Notes under the pieces: generated by a model | What the model saw: only the letters and a program-made list of their open reading frames with translations | Database searches by the model: none | Told to the model about the DNA's origin: nothing | Part shown: piece after piece, positions 19,350 to 28,639 of the stretch | Numbering within the stretch: the stretch's first letter is position 1 | Layout of the letters: each line of letters starts with the position of its first letter | Position numbers and translations under genes: made by a program | NCBI RefSeq assembly: GCF_000009625.1 | Contig: NC_002678.2 | Span: 5,054,001-5,118,000 of the forward strand | DNA: 64,000 bases | Source of the DNA: Mesorhizobium japonicum MAFF 303099 | GTDB taxonomy: Bacteria > Pseudomonadota > Alphaproteobacteria > Rhizobiales > Rhizobiaceae | Reading direction: 5' to 3'

Positions 19350-21152
19350 TCACTTTGATTTACGCTTGTTTCTTAGGCGAACGACTTCAATCGTTCCATA
19401 TAGAATAACTGTGAAGCCAATCAGAAGGCTAGATACCGCTGCGATGGTTGGCGTTATGTCTTCACGAACTCCAGACCACATCTTGATCGGCAAAGTCATC
19501 GTATTCGGCCCGCTGACAAAAAGCGACAAGACCACTTCATCAAACGAATGAAGGAACGCGAAGAACCCCGCCACGAAGAGCGTGGGTCGAATGAGCGGCA
19601 GGACCACCTTCCGAATAGTGACGATCCTAGAAGCGCCCAGGCTCGCAGCTGCGTGCTCGAGGCGAATGTTCTGAGATTGGAGGCTCGCCGCAACGATGAG
19701 GACCACCAAGGGGGTTGCACCGATGCTATGTGCAAGCACCAACCCCATCGTGGTGTCGACCAACCCCAATTTTGAAAACAAGAAGTAGACCGCCACAGCG
19801 CTGACGATAGAAGGCACGATCATAGGCGCGAGTAGCAGTTGATACCCAATCCGGCGCATGCGGGCGCTCCCGCGAACCAGAGCCAAAGCCGCAGCTGTTC
19901 CGACTGTGAGACTAACAAATGCCGTCGCGAAACCAACAATGAGGCTCTGCCGGGTAGACGACAACCATAAGCCGTTGGTGAAGTATGCTTCATACCACTG
20001 TAGCGAGAGGCCTGGAGGGGGAAAATCGAGGAAGCGCGAGGAACTGAACGATATCGGTATAATAATAAAAATCGGGCATACAAGAAATGCAACGACTGCT
20101 AGCCCGACGCAGTAAAATATGATTCTTCCTATCGCCGCCCTCTCCCAAACACTCGAAAAGGATGACGGGATGAAGTACGAAATCACTCTCACAGCCGAAC
20201 TAAGCGTATCGACAAACTTTACATATCCACTTGTCGATCGGCCGATGGTCGACGGCTTTGAAGAGGCCACAAGATGCCCGGAACCAAGAAGTCTTTCTGT
20301 ACCCACGAAGCGGTTTGAGACCGTATAAAGGAAGAGCGTAATGAGAAGCAGGACCGTTGCGACAGCGGCCGCAAGCGGCCAGTTCAAGGTGCCGTTGACA
20401 TAGGTATCGATCAGCATGGGCAACGTGACGTTGCGCGGACCACCTAGCAATGCCGGTGTTATATAAAAACCAAGCGCAAATACGAAAACGATCAGAGACG
20501 ATGCCACAACACCGGGCATGCTAAGGGGGAAAAATATTCGCCAGAAATTCTGGCCTGGCGCTGCACCAAGCGATGATGCCGCTCTTGTGAGACTCGGCGA
20601 GATCCCTCTCATCACACTTGAAAGCACCATCACCGTAAAGGGCAACAGCATATAGACCATTGCAACGTCTACGCTGAATTGATTGTAGATCAGGTCCAAC
20701 GGGCGCTCGGTAAAGCCAACTTTCATCAAAAACTGATTGATGATGCCAAATCGACCGAGCAGAACCATCCAAGCGTAACTTCTGACCAGATAGCTTGTAA
20801 AAAAAGGCAGGACTACTGCAAATACAAGCAGGCCTGAGACCCAGGCGCGGGCCGAAACGATCCAGTAGGCGAGCGGATAGCCAAGCAATAAGCAGATACT
20901 GGTAACGCTCAGTGCAAGAGAAAATGTCCGTCCGAGTATTACCCAACTTGTCCAGCTTCCAAGAAATTCCTTGTAGTGCATCAGCGTTGGTTCAGGACTA
21001 AGGAAGCTGAGCGCGACAAGGCCGGCCAGTGGGATGAAGAAACACACGCCTAGAATGACAGTTGCCGGAGCGAGGAGCACGAAGGCCTCTCGGCTTGTGT
21101 TCGGCGCTAGTTTCGCGCCGCGAAGTGCCAGATTAAATTTGGCCATAGTCAT
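19350..21152 (-). CDS. Fused ABC transporter permease (PotB-PotC type)
   Basis: A single 600-residue chain contains two binding-protein-dependent permease domains. The first spans about residues 25-290, with an EAA-like loop RAASSLGAAPGQNFWRIFFP. A linker of about 50 residues follows. The second spans about 330-595, with EAA loop HAAASLGASRIVTIRKVVLP. In most polyamine/putrescine-type transporters these are two proteins. It forms the inner-membrane channel for the ATPase at 21149-22312 and the binding protein at 22721-23836. It overlaps the ATPase gene by 4 bp. Confidence 0.92.
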   Translation of the reverse strand: MTMAKFNLALRGAKLAPNTSREAFVLLAPATVILGVCFFIPLAGLVALSFLSPEPTLMHYKEFLGSWTSWVILGRTFSLALSVTSICLLLGYPLAYWIVSARAWVSGLLVFAVVLPFFTSYLVRSYAWMVLLGRFGIINQFLMKVGFTERPLDLIYNQFSVDVAMVYMLLPFTVMVLSSVMRGISPSLTRAASSLGAAPGQNFWRIFFPLSMPGVVASSLIVFVFALGFYITPALLGGPRNVTLPMLIDTYVNGTLNWPLAAAVATVLLLITLFLYTVSNRFVGTERLLGSGHLVASSKPSTIGRSTSGYVKFVDTLSSAVRVISYFIPSSFSSVWERAAIGRIIFYCVGLAVVAFLVCPIFIIIPISFSSSRFLDFPPPGLSLQWYEAYFTNGLWLSSTRQSLIVGFATAFVSLTVGTAAALALVRGSARMRRIGYQLLLAPMIVPSIVSAVAVYFLFSKLGLVDTTMGLVLAHSIGATPLVVLIVAASLQSQNIRLEHAAASLGASRIVTIRKVVLPLIRPTLFVAGFFAFLHSFDEVVLSLFVSGPNTMTLPIKMWSGVREDITPTIAAVSSLLIGFTVILYGTIEVVRLRNKRKSK

Positions 21153-22312
21153 GAAACCACCCGCTCAATCCCCTGACCGATGAGCAGTTCGGGTTCTGGC
21201 GCATTTCCAGCTTGACGTTCGCTTTCATCGACGAGAAGGCGGGAATCTCGAGCATCCCAGCCAACTCGAATTGTTTCGTTTAGTTGAAACTTAGGCGAGG
21301 ATGAATGATAGGGGAGCGCTACGGTCAGAGAGACAGACTTCGCTTCACGGAGGTGAACGCGATATTTGATGATATTTCCCCAGTAGATTGCCTCTTGGAC
21401 TACTCCCTCAAACTCATTGTCCGCTTTGCCGGACGAGCCCAGGGGGATTATCTTTTCTGGCCGCACCATCAGAGTGCCAGCAGAGCCTTTAGGTCGCTTC
21501 CCTTGGGCCCATGTGGCGCGTACGCGTAGCCCATGTACATCCAGTAAGGGCCCATTTTTAGACGCCTCAATGATCGTTGCTTGAAGGAAGTTTGATTCCC
21601 CTATGAAGCTAGCTACGAAGCGACTGCTGGGAGCCTCGTAGATCTCTTCCGGCGTCCCAACCTGAGCTATTCGACCTTCGTTCATTACAACAATGCGATC
21701 TGACATTGTCAAAGCTTCGCTCTGGTCATGAGTAACAAATATTACAGTTGTACCCAAAGAGCGCTGAAGACGCTTGAGTTCAACCTGCATGTGCTCGCGA
21801 AGTTGTTTGTCTAGAGCGCCGAGGGGTTCGTCCATGAGAATTACTCCAGGACGAAATACTAGCGAGCGCGCCAGCGCCACCCGCTGCTGCTGTCCTCCCG
21901 AAAGTTCGTGTGGCATTCGGGTTTCATAGCCAGAGAGCTGCACGAGGTTTAGCGCCTCCGCAACGCCTCGGCTGATCTCGTCGCGCGCGACGGCCCTCAT
22001 CTTCAGGGCAAATGCAACGTTCTCGAAAACCGACAAATGCGGGAACAGTGCGTAGTTCTGAAAAACGACGCCGATATTGCGCCTATGCACCGGGAGGCTG
22101 GTGATTGCTCGGTCGCCAACAATTATTTCGCCTGAAGTTGGCGTTTCGAAACCAGCAATCATCATCAGCGTCGTCGTCTTGCCGGAGCCGCTCGGCCCCA
22201 AGAACGACACGAACTCTCCAGCCTCGATTTGAACCGAAACGTCTTTGATCGCGTGGTAGTCGCCATATTGCTTACAGACGCGCCGCAATTGCAGCGATTC
22301 ACCCTTAATCAT
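21149..22312 (-). CDS. ABC transporter ATP-binding protein (PotA-like)
   Basis: The 387-residue ATPase has Walker A GPSGSGKTT, the signature LSGGQQQRVALARSL, Walker B VILMDEP and the H-loop THDQ, followed by a C-terminal TOBE domain. It energises uptake through the fused permease. I start it at ATG 22312 (MIKGESLQLRR), with a CGGAGA ribosome-binding site just upstream. The open frame extends to 22699, but that extension has no ABC character and would include the 22327-22355 palindrome. Confidence 0.93.
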   Translation of the reverse strand: MIKGESLQLRRVCKQYGDYHAIKDVSVQIEAGEFVSFLGPSGSGKTTTLMMIAGFETPTSGEIIVGDRAITSLPVHRRNIGVVFQNYALFPHLSVFENVAFALKMRAVARDEISRGVAEALNLVQLSGYETRMPHELSGGQQQRVALARSLVFRPGVILMDEPLGALDKQLREHMQVELKRLQRSLGTTVIFVTHDQSEALTMSDRIVVMNEGRIAQVGTPEEIYEAPSSRFVASFIGESNFLQATIIEASKNGPLLDVHGLRVRATWAQGKRPKGSAGTLMVRPEKIIPLGSSGKADNEFEGVVQEAIYWGNIIKYRVHLREAKSVSLTVALPYHSSSPKFQLNETIRVGWDARDSRLLVDESERQAGNAPEPELLIGQGIERVVS

Positions 22313-22326
22313 CCCAGTCTCCGAAA

Positions 22327-22355
22327 AACACCGTTGCGAATAACGCAACGGTGTT
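22327..22355. repeat. Perfect 12-bp inverted repeat (operator or hairpin) before the ABC ATPase
   Basis: The arms AACACCGTTGCG and CGCAACGGTGTT are perfect complements around a 5-nt loop, ending 15 bp from the ATPase start. On the minus strand the hairpin is followed by a short T run (GGTGTTTTTC), so it may be an attenuator or mRNA-stability element between the binding-protein gene and the ATPase gene. Equally it could be a dimer operator. TTGCG half-sites recur near the IclR gene. The remaining gap to 22720 contains no gene I recognise. Confidence 0.7.
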
Positions 22356-22720
22356 GCTACAATCGCATTGTAGGGCTCAAATGTCAAGGCAGATCCGAAA
22401 TTGAAGGTCGCTGAGGCGAGCAAGCGGGAGATGCCGACAACAACAGGGAGTCGGGACACAACCGTACGTCGAGCGTCTTGCAATCGTTGCGGAGCGCTGT
22501 TGCCAGGTCGCACGGTACACCCGAGATGAGCTTCTAGGTCGAGCCCACGCAGGACCCGGCAAGGCCCGGTCGTGTCTGGCTCGAGCAAGCTGGAGCCGAG
22601 ATCGGTGCGTTCGATGTAAAGAAAGATCCGGAACAGCAGCGCCTCAATATCAATCAAGGCGCTTCGCCTGATGTGAGCGGCCACGCTATGGCCGCCCACA
22701 AGGCGTATTACAAAGTGGTG

Positions 22721-23836
22721 CTAACTAGCCACCCACTCGGCCCAGCGATCGACCAGGATGTCGGTATTACTCTTGCCGGAAGAGGACTGGGTCTGCCAGT
22801 ATTCCAGATTGGCAAAATATTGTTTGTTTAGATTGTCGGGCGCCGTGGGCAGTTGCGCGGCAACCTTAGGTTCGATGTATTTGAAAGCGGCGCGATTGAG
22901 CGGTCCATAAAAAATGAGATTGTTGAGGCGAGCCTGCGCTTGGGCCGAGGCTTGGTAGGCTGCAAACTTCATGGCCGCGGCCCGGTTTTTCGCGCCCTTG
23001 GGCACAACCCAGTGGGTCGGGCTAAGCTGCGCTTCGTTCCACTGGTAATCAATGCTAGCGCCCTGATCCTTGAGCGCTTGCATACGGCCGTTCCAGGCCG
23101 AGCCCATGGCGACCTGACGATCGGACAGCATTTGGCCCGGTTCGGCTCCCACACTCCAGAATTTCGCAATCTGCGGTTTGATGCGATCGAGGGACGCGAA
23201 TGCCTTGTCGAGGTCAATTGGGTACAGCTTGTCCTTCGGCACACCAGCGGCCAGCAACGCGAATTCTACCGTGGCAGTGCTACCATCGGCACATGTTTCA
23301 AGCGTGCGCGGCCCAGGAAACTTGCTAATATCCCAAAACTCGGCCCAGGAGGTCGGGCGAGGCTTGTCAACCGGGTATTCGACCGTGGAGAACGCCATCA
23401 CCGTGCTATAGACGAACGAGCCTACCCCATATTTCGTCTTTGCTTCAGGAACGAGGTTGTCCAACGTTTCCTTGTCGAACGCCGCATAGTCGATTTCCTC
23501 GAGATACTTATTCGCATCGGGTCGAAAAGCGGGATTGGATAGCTCCATCACATCCCACTGTACGTTGTTGCTATCGACCTGCGCCTTGAGTTTCGCCTCG
23601 CTGGCCGGAGTCACATAAGTCACACTGATACCGGTCTCTTTTTGGAAGGGCTCAATAATCGCTTTGCGGATCGCGTCCTCGTACGATCCGCCACCGGAGA
23701 CTACAACGAGAGGGGATTCCTGCGCCCTCAAGATGCCGGGAGCGCCAATTGCGAGCGCTGCACCACCGGCCGCGACACCCATTCCCGTAAGCATTTGACG
23801 CCGGGTAGGTCTGCTTGAGTTGATAAAATATTTCAT
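22721..23836 (-). CDS. ABC transporter substrate-binding protein (spermidine/putrescine type)
   Basis: The 371-residue precursor has a twin-arginine-like leader (SRPTRRQMLTGMGVAAGGAALA, then cleavage after ILRAQ), so it is exported to the periplasm. The mature part is a family 1/PotD-like binding protein (VVVSGGGSYEDAIRKAI near residue 44). It captures the substrate for the fused permease and PotA-like ATPase. It is the first gene of the minus-strand operon and faces the IclR regulator across an 800-bp gap. The ligand is not evident; amines, amino acid derivatives or small organic acids are all compatible. Confidence 0.92.
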   Translation of the reverse strand: MKYFINSSRPTRRQMLTGMGVAAGGAALAIGAPGILRAQESPLVVVSGGGSYEDAIRKAIIEPFQKETGISVTYVTPASEAKLKAQVDSNNVQWDVMELSNPAFRPDANKYLEEIDYAAFDKETLDNLVPEAKTKYGVGSFVYSTVMAFSTVEYPVDKPRPTSWAEFWDISKFPGPRTLETCADGSTATVEFALLAAGVPKDKLYPIDLDKAFASLDRIKPQIAKFWSVGAEPGQMLSDRQVAMGSAWNGRMQALKDQGASIDYQWNEAQLSPTHWVVPKGAKNRAAAMKFAAYQASAQAQARLNNLIFYGPLNRAAFKYIEPKVAAQLPTAPDNLNKQYFANLEYWQTQSSSGKSNTDILVDRWAEWVAS

Positions 23837-24644
23837 GAGTTCTCTCCCTTGCTTGTTAATATTACTCGATCGCGATTCGGGCTGAATATGTGGCGGCGCG
23901 TAAAGGAGCCGACCCGATTATGTCGATTAGGCTCGATCATCTGGTTGAGTATTACGCGTCGGTCGAAATGAACGATCCGGCTACGTAGTCACTCACAACA
24001 ACTCATCACTTTCTCCAAACTTCGAGCCGGAGAGGCTGCATTGCGCGGCTACTGCTATCGTAGGATCACGAACGGGAGCAGGCGGACGGACTGGGCGATC
24101 AAAGACGTTTCCGTCGATCCGTCGCCATGCTGCCGTTCCCTTGGCCGAAAAAAAGATGATGCAATCGCGATTGCTCGCGTCCGCTTGAATTCTGCGGATC
24201 GTCTAAGCACTCGCACCAACTGGCGCCCCTGACCTCTAAACATAACGACCCTCGGCATGGCGTTGCAACTAGCGCAATGGCGTTGCGCAATGTGGCAGGT
24301 GCGTCTACGCTTGTCAAGTGGACGGGGACTGGTCGAGGCTTCTGAGAGAGTTTGCCTAACTGGGATGAGCGGCGCCGTTTGCGTCCGAACATGGCCAGCG
24401 ACTAAATGGCGATGCGGCTCAATGAGTTCGCGCATGACATTAGAGGAGCAGGAACGAGGCGGATTCGGCTAAGTTGCGTTCCGGCCAACGCAGGTGTGAA
24501 CTCCAACTCGGTCATTGCCACCCCCGAGAGAGCAAGCCATACCCGGGCCCCAGGTTCACCAAACGCGCCCTCTAAGGGCGAGCACCCGCGATGGAATGTC
24601 AAATTGCAAATAATGCAGCGGTGTTGCAAACTTCACGAAAATAG
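23837..24644. other. Long divergent intergenic region between the ABC operon and iclR
   Basis: About 800 bp with no convincing gene; short frames on both strands do not look coding. It contains the direct repeats at 24257-24286 and a TTGCAA-rich stretch just upstream of the IclR start (24602-24627), so it probably carries the control region for both directions. Confidence 0.5.
24257..24292. promoter_or_regulatory. Candidate regulator-binding repeats (ATGGCGTTGC, 20-bp spacing)
   Basis: ATGGCGTTGC occurs at 24257-24266 and again at 24277-24286, exactly 20 bp apart, so both copies face the same side of the helix. The stretch also contains the palindrome TTGCGCAA. The GTTGC(G/A) element is shared with the palindrome at 22327-22355, which fits binding by the neighbouring IclR regulator. 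This is an inference from pattern only. Confidence 0.45.
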
Positions 24645-25481
24645 ATGCGCAATTGGACTAAGGAGCCTTCCGTGAGTTCTGTCAAACATTCCCCAAATGA
24701 CCAGGACCGAGCTCCCGGTGAGGTTTCGACGGTACAGAGAGCATTGAACTTGCTGAAACTGCTCGGCACAACTGAAAAGCCGATAGGTGTGAATGAGATC
24801 GCGCGCCGGCTAGGGAAGCATGTAAGTGCAGTCTCAAGGACGCTGGCCACGCTGGAGCACAATGGCTTCGTCGAGCGTGACGAGGAGACTGGGCGGTTTG
24901 TGCTCGGAGTTGAGCTTATCGCGCTTGCGAGCAGACTCCTTGCTGAACACGACGTGGTTCGTGTGGCGCGACCCTACCTCGAGGAACTTGCCGAGAGCAC
25001 GAGGGAAACGACCTCCCTCAGTCTTTGGAATAAGACACACGCTATCAACGTTGAGCATGTGCTTGGCCCCGGGTCGATCAAGCACATCGCTGCACCGGGG
25101 CGCCGTAACCCGGCACACTGCACGGCTACTGGAAAAGCCATGTTGTCACACATGCCAGACTCCACACTGAGAGAAGTATTAGCGCTCGGACTAGAACGTT
25201 ACACAGATCGTACGACTACTGAGGTGAGCGCTCTTGAAAGTGAGTTGGACCATATTCGCAAGCAAGGATACGCGTTGAATGTTGGGGAGTTCATTCCTGA
25301 GATTGCCGCCGTCGCGGCCGTTATCCATGACCGGAGGGGACGAGTTGCCGCTGCAATTGCCGTTACAATGCCGGTTTTTCATTTTACTCAGCAAATTGAA
25401 CAACAGCTGGCGCCACTTGTCATAAATGCGGCGGCGGCTATCTCTAAGCGTTTAGGATATCACAGTGCCCAGCCAATTTAG
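24645..25481 (+). CDS. IclR-family transcriptional regulator
   Basis: The 278-residue protein has an N-terminal winged helix-turn-helix (STVQRALNLLKLLGTTEKPI and VNEIARRLGKHVSAVSRTLA, residues about 28-80) and a C-terminal IclR effector domain (GRRNPAHCTATGKAMLSHM near 150). It is encoded divergently from the ABC/amidotransferase operon and is its most likely regulator. The ORF starts at 24645; a GTG start 27 bp further in (VSSVKHSP) is also possible. Confidence 0.92.
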   Translation: MRNWTKEPSVSSVKHSPNDQDRAPGEVSTVQRALNLLKLLGTTEKPIGVNEIARRLGKHVSAVSRTLATLEHNGFVERDEETGRFVLGVELIALASRLLAEHDVVRVARPYLEELAESTRETTSLSLWNKTHAINVEHVLGPGSIKHIAAPGRRNPAHCTATGKAMLSHMPDSTLREVLALGLERYTDRTTTEVSALESELDHIRKQGYALNVGEFIPEIAAVAAVIHDRRGRVAAAIAVTMPVFHFTQQIEQQLAPLVINAAAAISKRLGYHSAQPI

Positions 25482-26213
25482 CTTGCAAATGACGATACCC
25501 CGTGGCCCTACCATGCGGGTACCCAGTCTTCGCTTCCGCCATATCGTTGTTCGCTATGGCGGCCAGGTCAATGCCGTCCCAGATTGACTGTGGCCGCTTG
25601 ACGAGCCCACGCGTCTATTTGATCTCGTCGACAAAGGGTCGCTGCTGCTTCATAGTGCTCTCGGCAGTTTTTGGGGGAGTTGCGGATGTCGTCTAGCCCG
25701 ATTGCACGCTGTCGTCCACCCGTTCCCAAATATTCTCCAACGGTTTTCGACGACGTTGCTGTCGTCGAAGCCACGACTGGAGCGGCTCACCGCCGACGCC
25801 TTGGTCCGCCCTCCTGATCTCTTGTCCTTTAGTCAGCATGACCGCCGAGACGATCATATCGCCCACGCACTCGCGCTTGTTGGGCCCATCGCCAAGCCGC
25901 AGAATATGCAGAATGCAATGAAGATGGTCGCCGCCCTCGTCCATGCTCCCATATTCCCGAGGATGTCAGACCCGTCCAACGCATTTTTGGAATCGGTCAC
26001 GAGCGACCGATTCATGCTGCTGATGGATCTCCAACTCAGCATGCCGGATGTCATGGGGTGCGTTTTGTCACCATCGGTCCAACTGGCTGCAAGCGCTTAC
26101 CCTAGCGTGTCGCTCCCGGTCTTGCGGTCTTTCGCATTTGCTGCGTTATGCTATGAACCGGCCCGGCATGATCGCCGAACCAAACGTGTGGCAATTTTAC
26201 AAGGAATACGCAT
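25482..26213. other. Region without a recognised gene
   Basis: About 730 bp between iclR and cspA. A plus-strand frame (25702-26232) and a minus-strand frame (25693-25944) overlap, but neither has recognisable motifs, and the plus frame runs into cspA. The last 70 bp before 26214 would be the cspA 5' untranslated region. Confidence 0.4.
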
Positions 26214-26426
26214 ATGGCGATTGGAACCGTGAAATGGTTCAACAGCACGAAGGGATTTGGATTCATCCAGCCCGACAATGGCGGTCAGGATGTTTTCGTC
26301 CACATTTCCGCTGTCGAACGCGCGGGCCTCTCCACCCTCACGGACGGCCAGAAGATCAATTATGAGGTCGAACAGGACCGCCGCACTGGCAAGTCTTCCG
26401 CCGGCAACCTCAGCAAAGCTGGCTGA
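26214..26426 (+). CDS. cspA: Cold-shock protein (CspA family)
   Basis: The 70-residue single cold-shock domain has RNP1 (KGFGFIQPD) and RNP2 (VFVHISAVE). Such proteins bind single-stranded nucleic acid and act as RNA chaperones. The length and the start (MAIGTVKWFNSTKGFGF) match rhizobial CspA paralogues. The gene is preceded by a ribosome-binding sequence (AAGGAAT). Confidence 0.95.
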   Translation: MAIGTVKWFNSTKGFGFIQPDNGGQDVFVHISAVERAGLSTLTDGQKINYEVEQDRRTGKSSAGNLSKAG

Positions 26427-26671
26427 ATTTTCTCCTGCGGCCAGGCAATAGTCGCGTGGGACGCGGCACATTGTTGTGACGGCGGCCGCTCGAGAAGAGT
26501 GGGCGAGAACACGGCTCGTCCGCAGGCTGGGGGCAACAGATTGCTGCGCGGCCGCGAATTTCTTGGGAAACAAGGGATTTGCAACTGAAGGCGGGTTGGT
26601 CCCCGCCTTCTCATATTCTGTGCAGATGCTGCGGCGGCTGCGCGCTCCGGAACGAAGCTTGGGCGATAGTG

Positions 26672-27121
26672 TCAGGCAGCGGCCTTCTTGCGGGTCCGCG
26701 CTTCCGGCTCTTTCGGTTTGCGGCCGAGCCCCATGGTCTTGGCCAACGCCGAGCGCGCCGCGGCGTAGTTCGGCGCGACCATGGGATAATCCGCCGGCAG
26801 ATGCCACTTGGCGCGATATTCGTCCGGCGTCAGCCCATGGTGGGTCGACAGATGGCGCTTTAGCGATTTGAATTTCTTCCCGTCATCCAGGCAGATGATG
26901 TAGTCCGGCGTGACCGACTTCCTGATCGGCACAGCAGGCTCAAGAGCCTCCGGCTTTGCTGCGGAAACGAAGCCGGCCGTGCCTTTCAGTGCTGCATGCA
27001 CCTGGCCAATCAGGGCAGGGAGATCACCCACCGGGACCGGATTATTCGAGACATAGGCTGAGACGACATCGGCGGTGAGCTCGATGAGGGTGTCGATGTT
27101 TTTGTCTGCTTCTTCTGTCAT
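26672..27121 (-). CDS. mucR: MucR/Ros-family transcriptional regulator
   Basis: The 149-residue protein carries the Ros/MucR domain. An N-terminal helical part ([17 protein letters not shown]) is followed by the zinc-finger-like segment [18 protein letters not shown] and [21 protein letters not shown]. The second cysteine of the C-x2-C pair is Asp here (CLDD), as in some Mesorhizobium Ros homologues that fold with altered or no zinc. MucR proteins regulate exopolysaccharide, motility and symbiosis genes. ATG 27121 is chosen because GGAGAG precedes it; the longer frame to 27247 lacks domain character. Confidence 0.9.
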   Translation of the reverse strand: MTEEADKNIDTLIELTADVVSAYVSNNPVPVGDLPALIGQVHAALKGTAGFVSAAKPEALEPAVPIRKSVTPDYIICLDDGKKFKSLKRHLSTHHGLTPDEYRAKWHLPADYPMVAPNYAAARSALAKTMGLGRKPKEPEARTRKKAAA

Positions 27122-27310
27122 GCAACTCTCCAGGCGGCTTAAAACACAGTGGGAAGTGGTGGTTCTAGTGTCGGCTGCCCCTGGACGCAATGAATGTTTC
27201 GGCAGCTTTCTTGTACAGGAGTTGAGCGGCTCGCTGTTGGCAGACACGTGACCGGCTCAGAGTTGGCTTCGGCGATCTGAGGACAAATGTTAAGTTTCGA
27301 GCTGCCATTT

Positions 27311-27625
27311 TCAATGGCGATTTAGGCGGATCGGGTTACCGCCATCAGGGATACCTGTCTGCTGCTCAATCTCGACATAGCGTCCGATCGACCGCAGATA
27401 CGCAATTATCTCATCCATGAGATGATCGCGTTCGCCGTAGGTTTCGGCAATCCAACGCAGCTGTGGCACGATGGCCCTCTGTTTCGCGGGTGTCAAATCG
27501 CCATCACCAAAGACGTATCCCAAGTGGTCAATCGCGTGTATGTCGCAGCCAATTTCGACAACTGCTTGCACGAATGCTGAAATGACCTTTTCTTGCATGA
27601 TCTTCATGTCGACTTTCTCGTTCAA
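27311..27625 (-). CDS. Hypothetical protein, 104 residues
   Basis: I do not recognise this protein. It is mostly helical and acidic, with coding-like composition (for example VISAFVQAVVEIGCDIHAID). The start could be ATG 27625 or the internal ATG at MKIMQEK. It lies alone between mucR and a gene-poor stretch. Confidence 0.5.
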   Translation of the reverse strand: MNEKVDMKIMQEKVISAFVQAVVEIGCDIHAIDHLGYVFGDGDLTPAKQRAIVPQLRWIAETYGERDHLMDEIIAYLRSIGRYVEIEQQTGIPDGGNPIRLNRH

Positions 27626-28137
27626 GGGCGTGTTACCGTCTTTCCATGCCGTTGGCTTCGTCTAGAACGGCGCAAGCGATTAGCATGATTGCTCCAACCC
27701 AACCTCGTCCCATGCGGCTCTTATTATCGCAGCCACCAGCCTTCAATGGCACTGACGTCACTCTTACCGCTACCGCGTCCGGTTTGATCTTGGCCGAGGC
27801 ATCATGAAGTTTGGCCGGTACTCCCGACACGGGAGGACCTGAAAGCCAAGAGGTTAAGGTGATTTTTGTCCAATATCGCAAATCTCCCTCGTATCGGGAG
27901 CGGCGATCTGCCTCGACTCCAGGCCAGGAGCGAGAAGACAGCGCAATTGACTTTCTTTTCGACGCCACTGCCTAGAACGAGCCTTATCCAGGGCAACACT
28001 GGCATTTCGCCGTCCGCCACATCCTTTGGGTCCAACGCGGCCAACTGGGCAAACATCCTCATAGGTCAGATCTGCCATTGGCTGATTAGGTATCGCATGC
28101 GTCAGCCCTGGCTACCTACCGATTGTGGTAGGCCATT
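27626..28137. other. Region without a recognised gene
   Basis: About 500 bp. Overlapping short frames exist on both strands, but none shows a known motif or a convincing ribosome-binding site. Confidence 0.35.
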
Positions 28138-28371
28138 TTAGGTTCGCTGGCTCATAATGGACGCAGCATCGGCAAGCTTCTTTTCGGTAGCTTTCCATCG
28201 CGAGGGGGCCGGATCTCGGCCACTACTCAGCGCCAGCTCCTCCATGACAGCGAGCCCGTTGGGAGTGAGTCGGAGGTGCTTGTCGTGATGATGAACGCCT
28301 TCTTCCAGCCGATCGCGCGCCGAACTGCCGTCCTTCTTCGGCACGGAGATCAGCCGCGACCGGATCGGCAA
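28138..28371 (-). CDS. Hypothetical fragment, 77 codons
   Basis: The minus-strand frame encodes a basic peptide with a run (LRLTPNGLAVMEELALSSGR) that looks like the C-terminal half of a winged-helix-type protein. It overlaps the scpB scrap on the other strand. It may be the surviving end of a gene broken by rearrangement; I cannot assign a family. Confidence 0.3.
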   Translation of the reverse strand: MPIRSRLISVPKKDGSSARDRLEEGVHHHDKHLRLTPNGLAVMEELALSSGRDPAPSRWKATEKKLADAASIMSQRT

Positions 28372-28609
28372 TTTGCGCTCCTTCGGCTTGATCGCCTCCG
28401 GCCCGCGCAGCCCGACGCCAGGCGCCCCCTATACCTATGTGACGACGAAACATTTCCTTCTGGAGTTCGGGCTTGAAACCTTGCGCGATCTTCCCGACTT
28501 CGAGGCGCTCGAGGATGCGGGGCTGCTGTCGAAGGAAAAGCTGCTTGCTGGCTACATCATGCCGGGGTTTTCGGGCCCCGGCGAGATTGGTGCCGACGCC
28601 AACGAATAG
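28325..28609 (+). pseudogene. scpB: 3' scrap of segregation/condensation protein gene scpB
   Basis: The frame reads FFGTEISRDRIGNLRSFG, then SGPRSPTPGAPYTYVTTKHF and FGLETLRDLPDFEALEDAGL, which is the characteristic C-terminal winged helix of ScpB. The N-terminal half is missing, and upstream sequence does not continue the family. ScpB is normally part of the SMC-ScpAB condensin; extra copies occur on rhizobial plasmids and islands. This copy is truncated and unlikely to work. Confidence 0.75.
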
Positions 28610-28639
28610 AGGGCCTGGGCCGCAGACGACCAACCATCG

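Noticed and set aside
22313..22699. Upstream extension of the ABC ATPase frame to 22699
   Set aside because: The added 129 residues have no ABC character and the palindrome and ribosome-binding site lie just before ATG 22312.
25702..26232. 176-codon plus-strand ORF before cspA
   Set aside because: It has no recognisable motif, overlaps the cspA start and competes with an equally open minus-strand frame.
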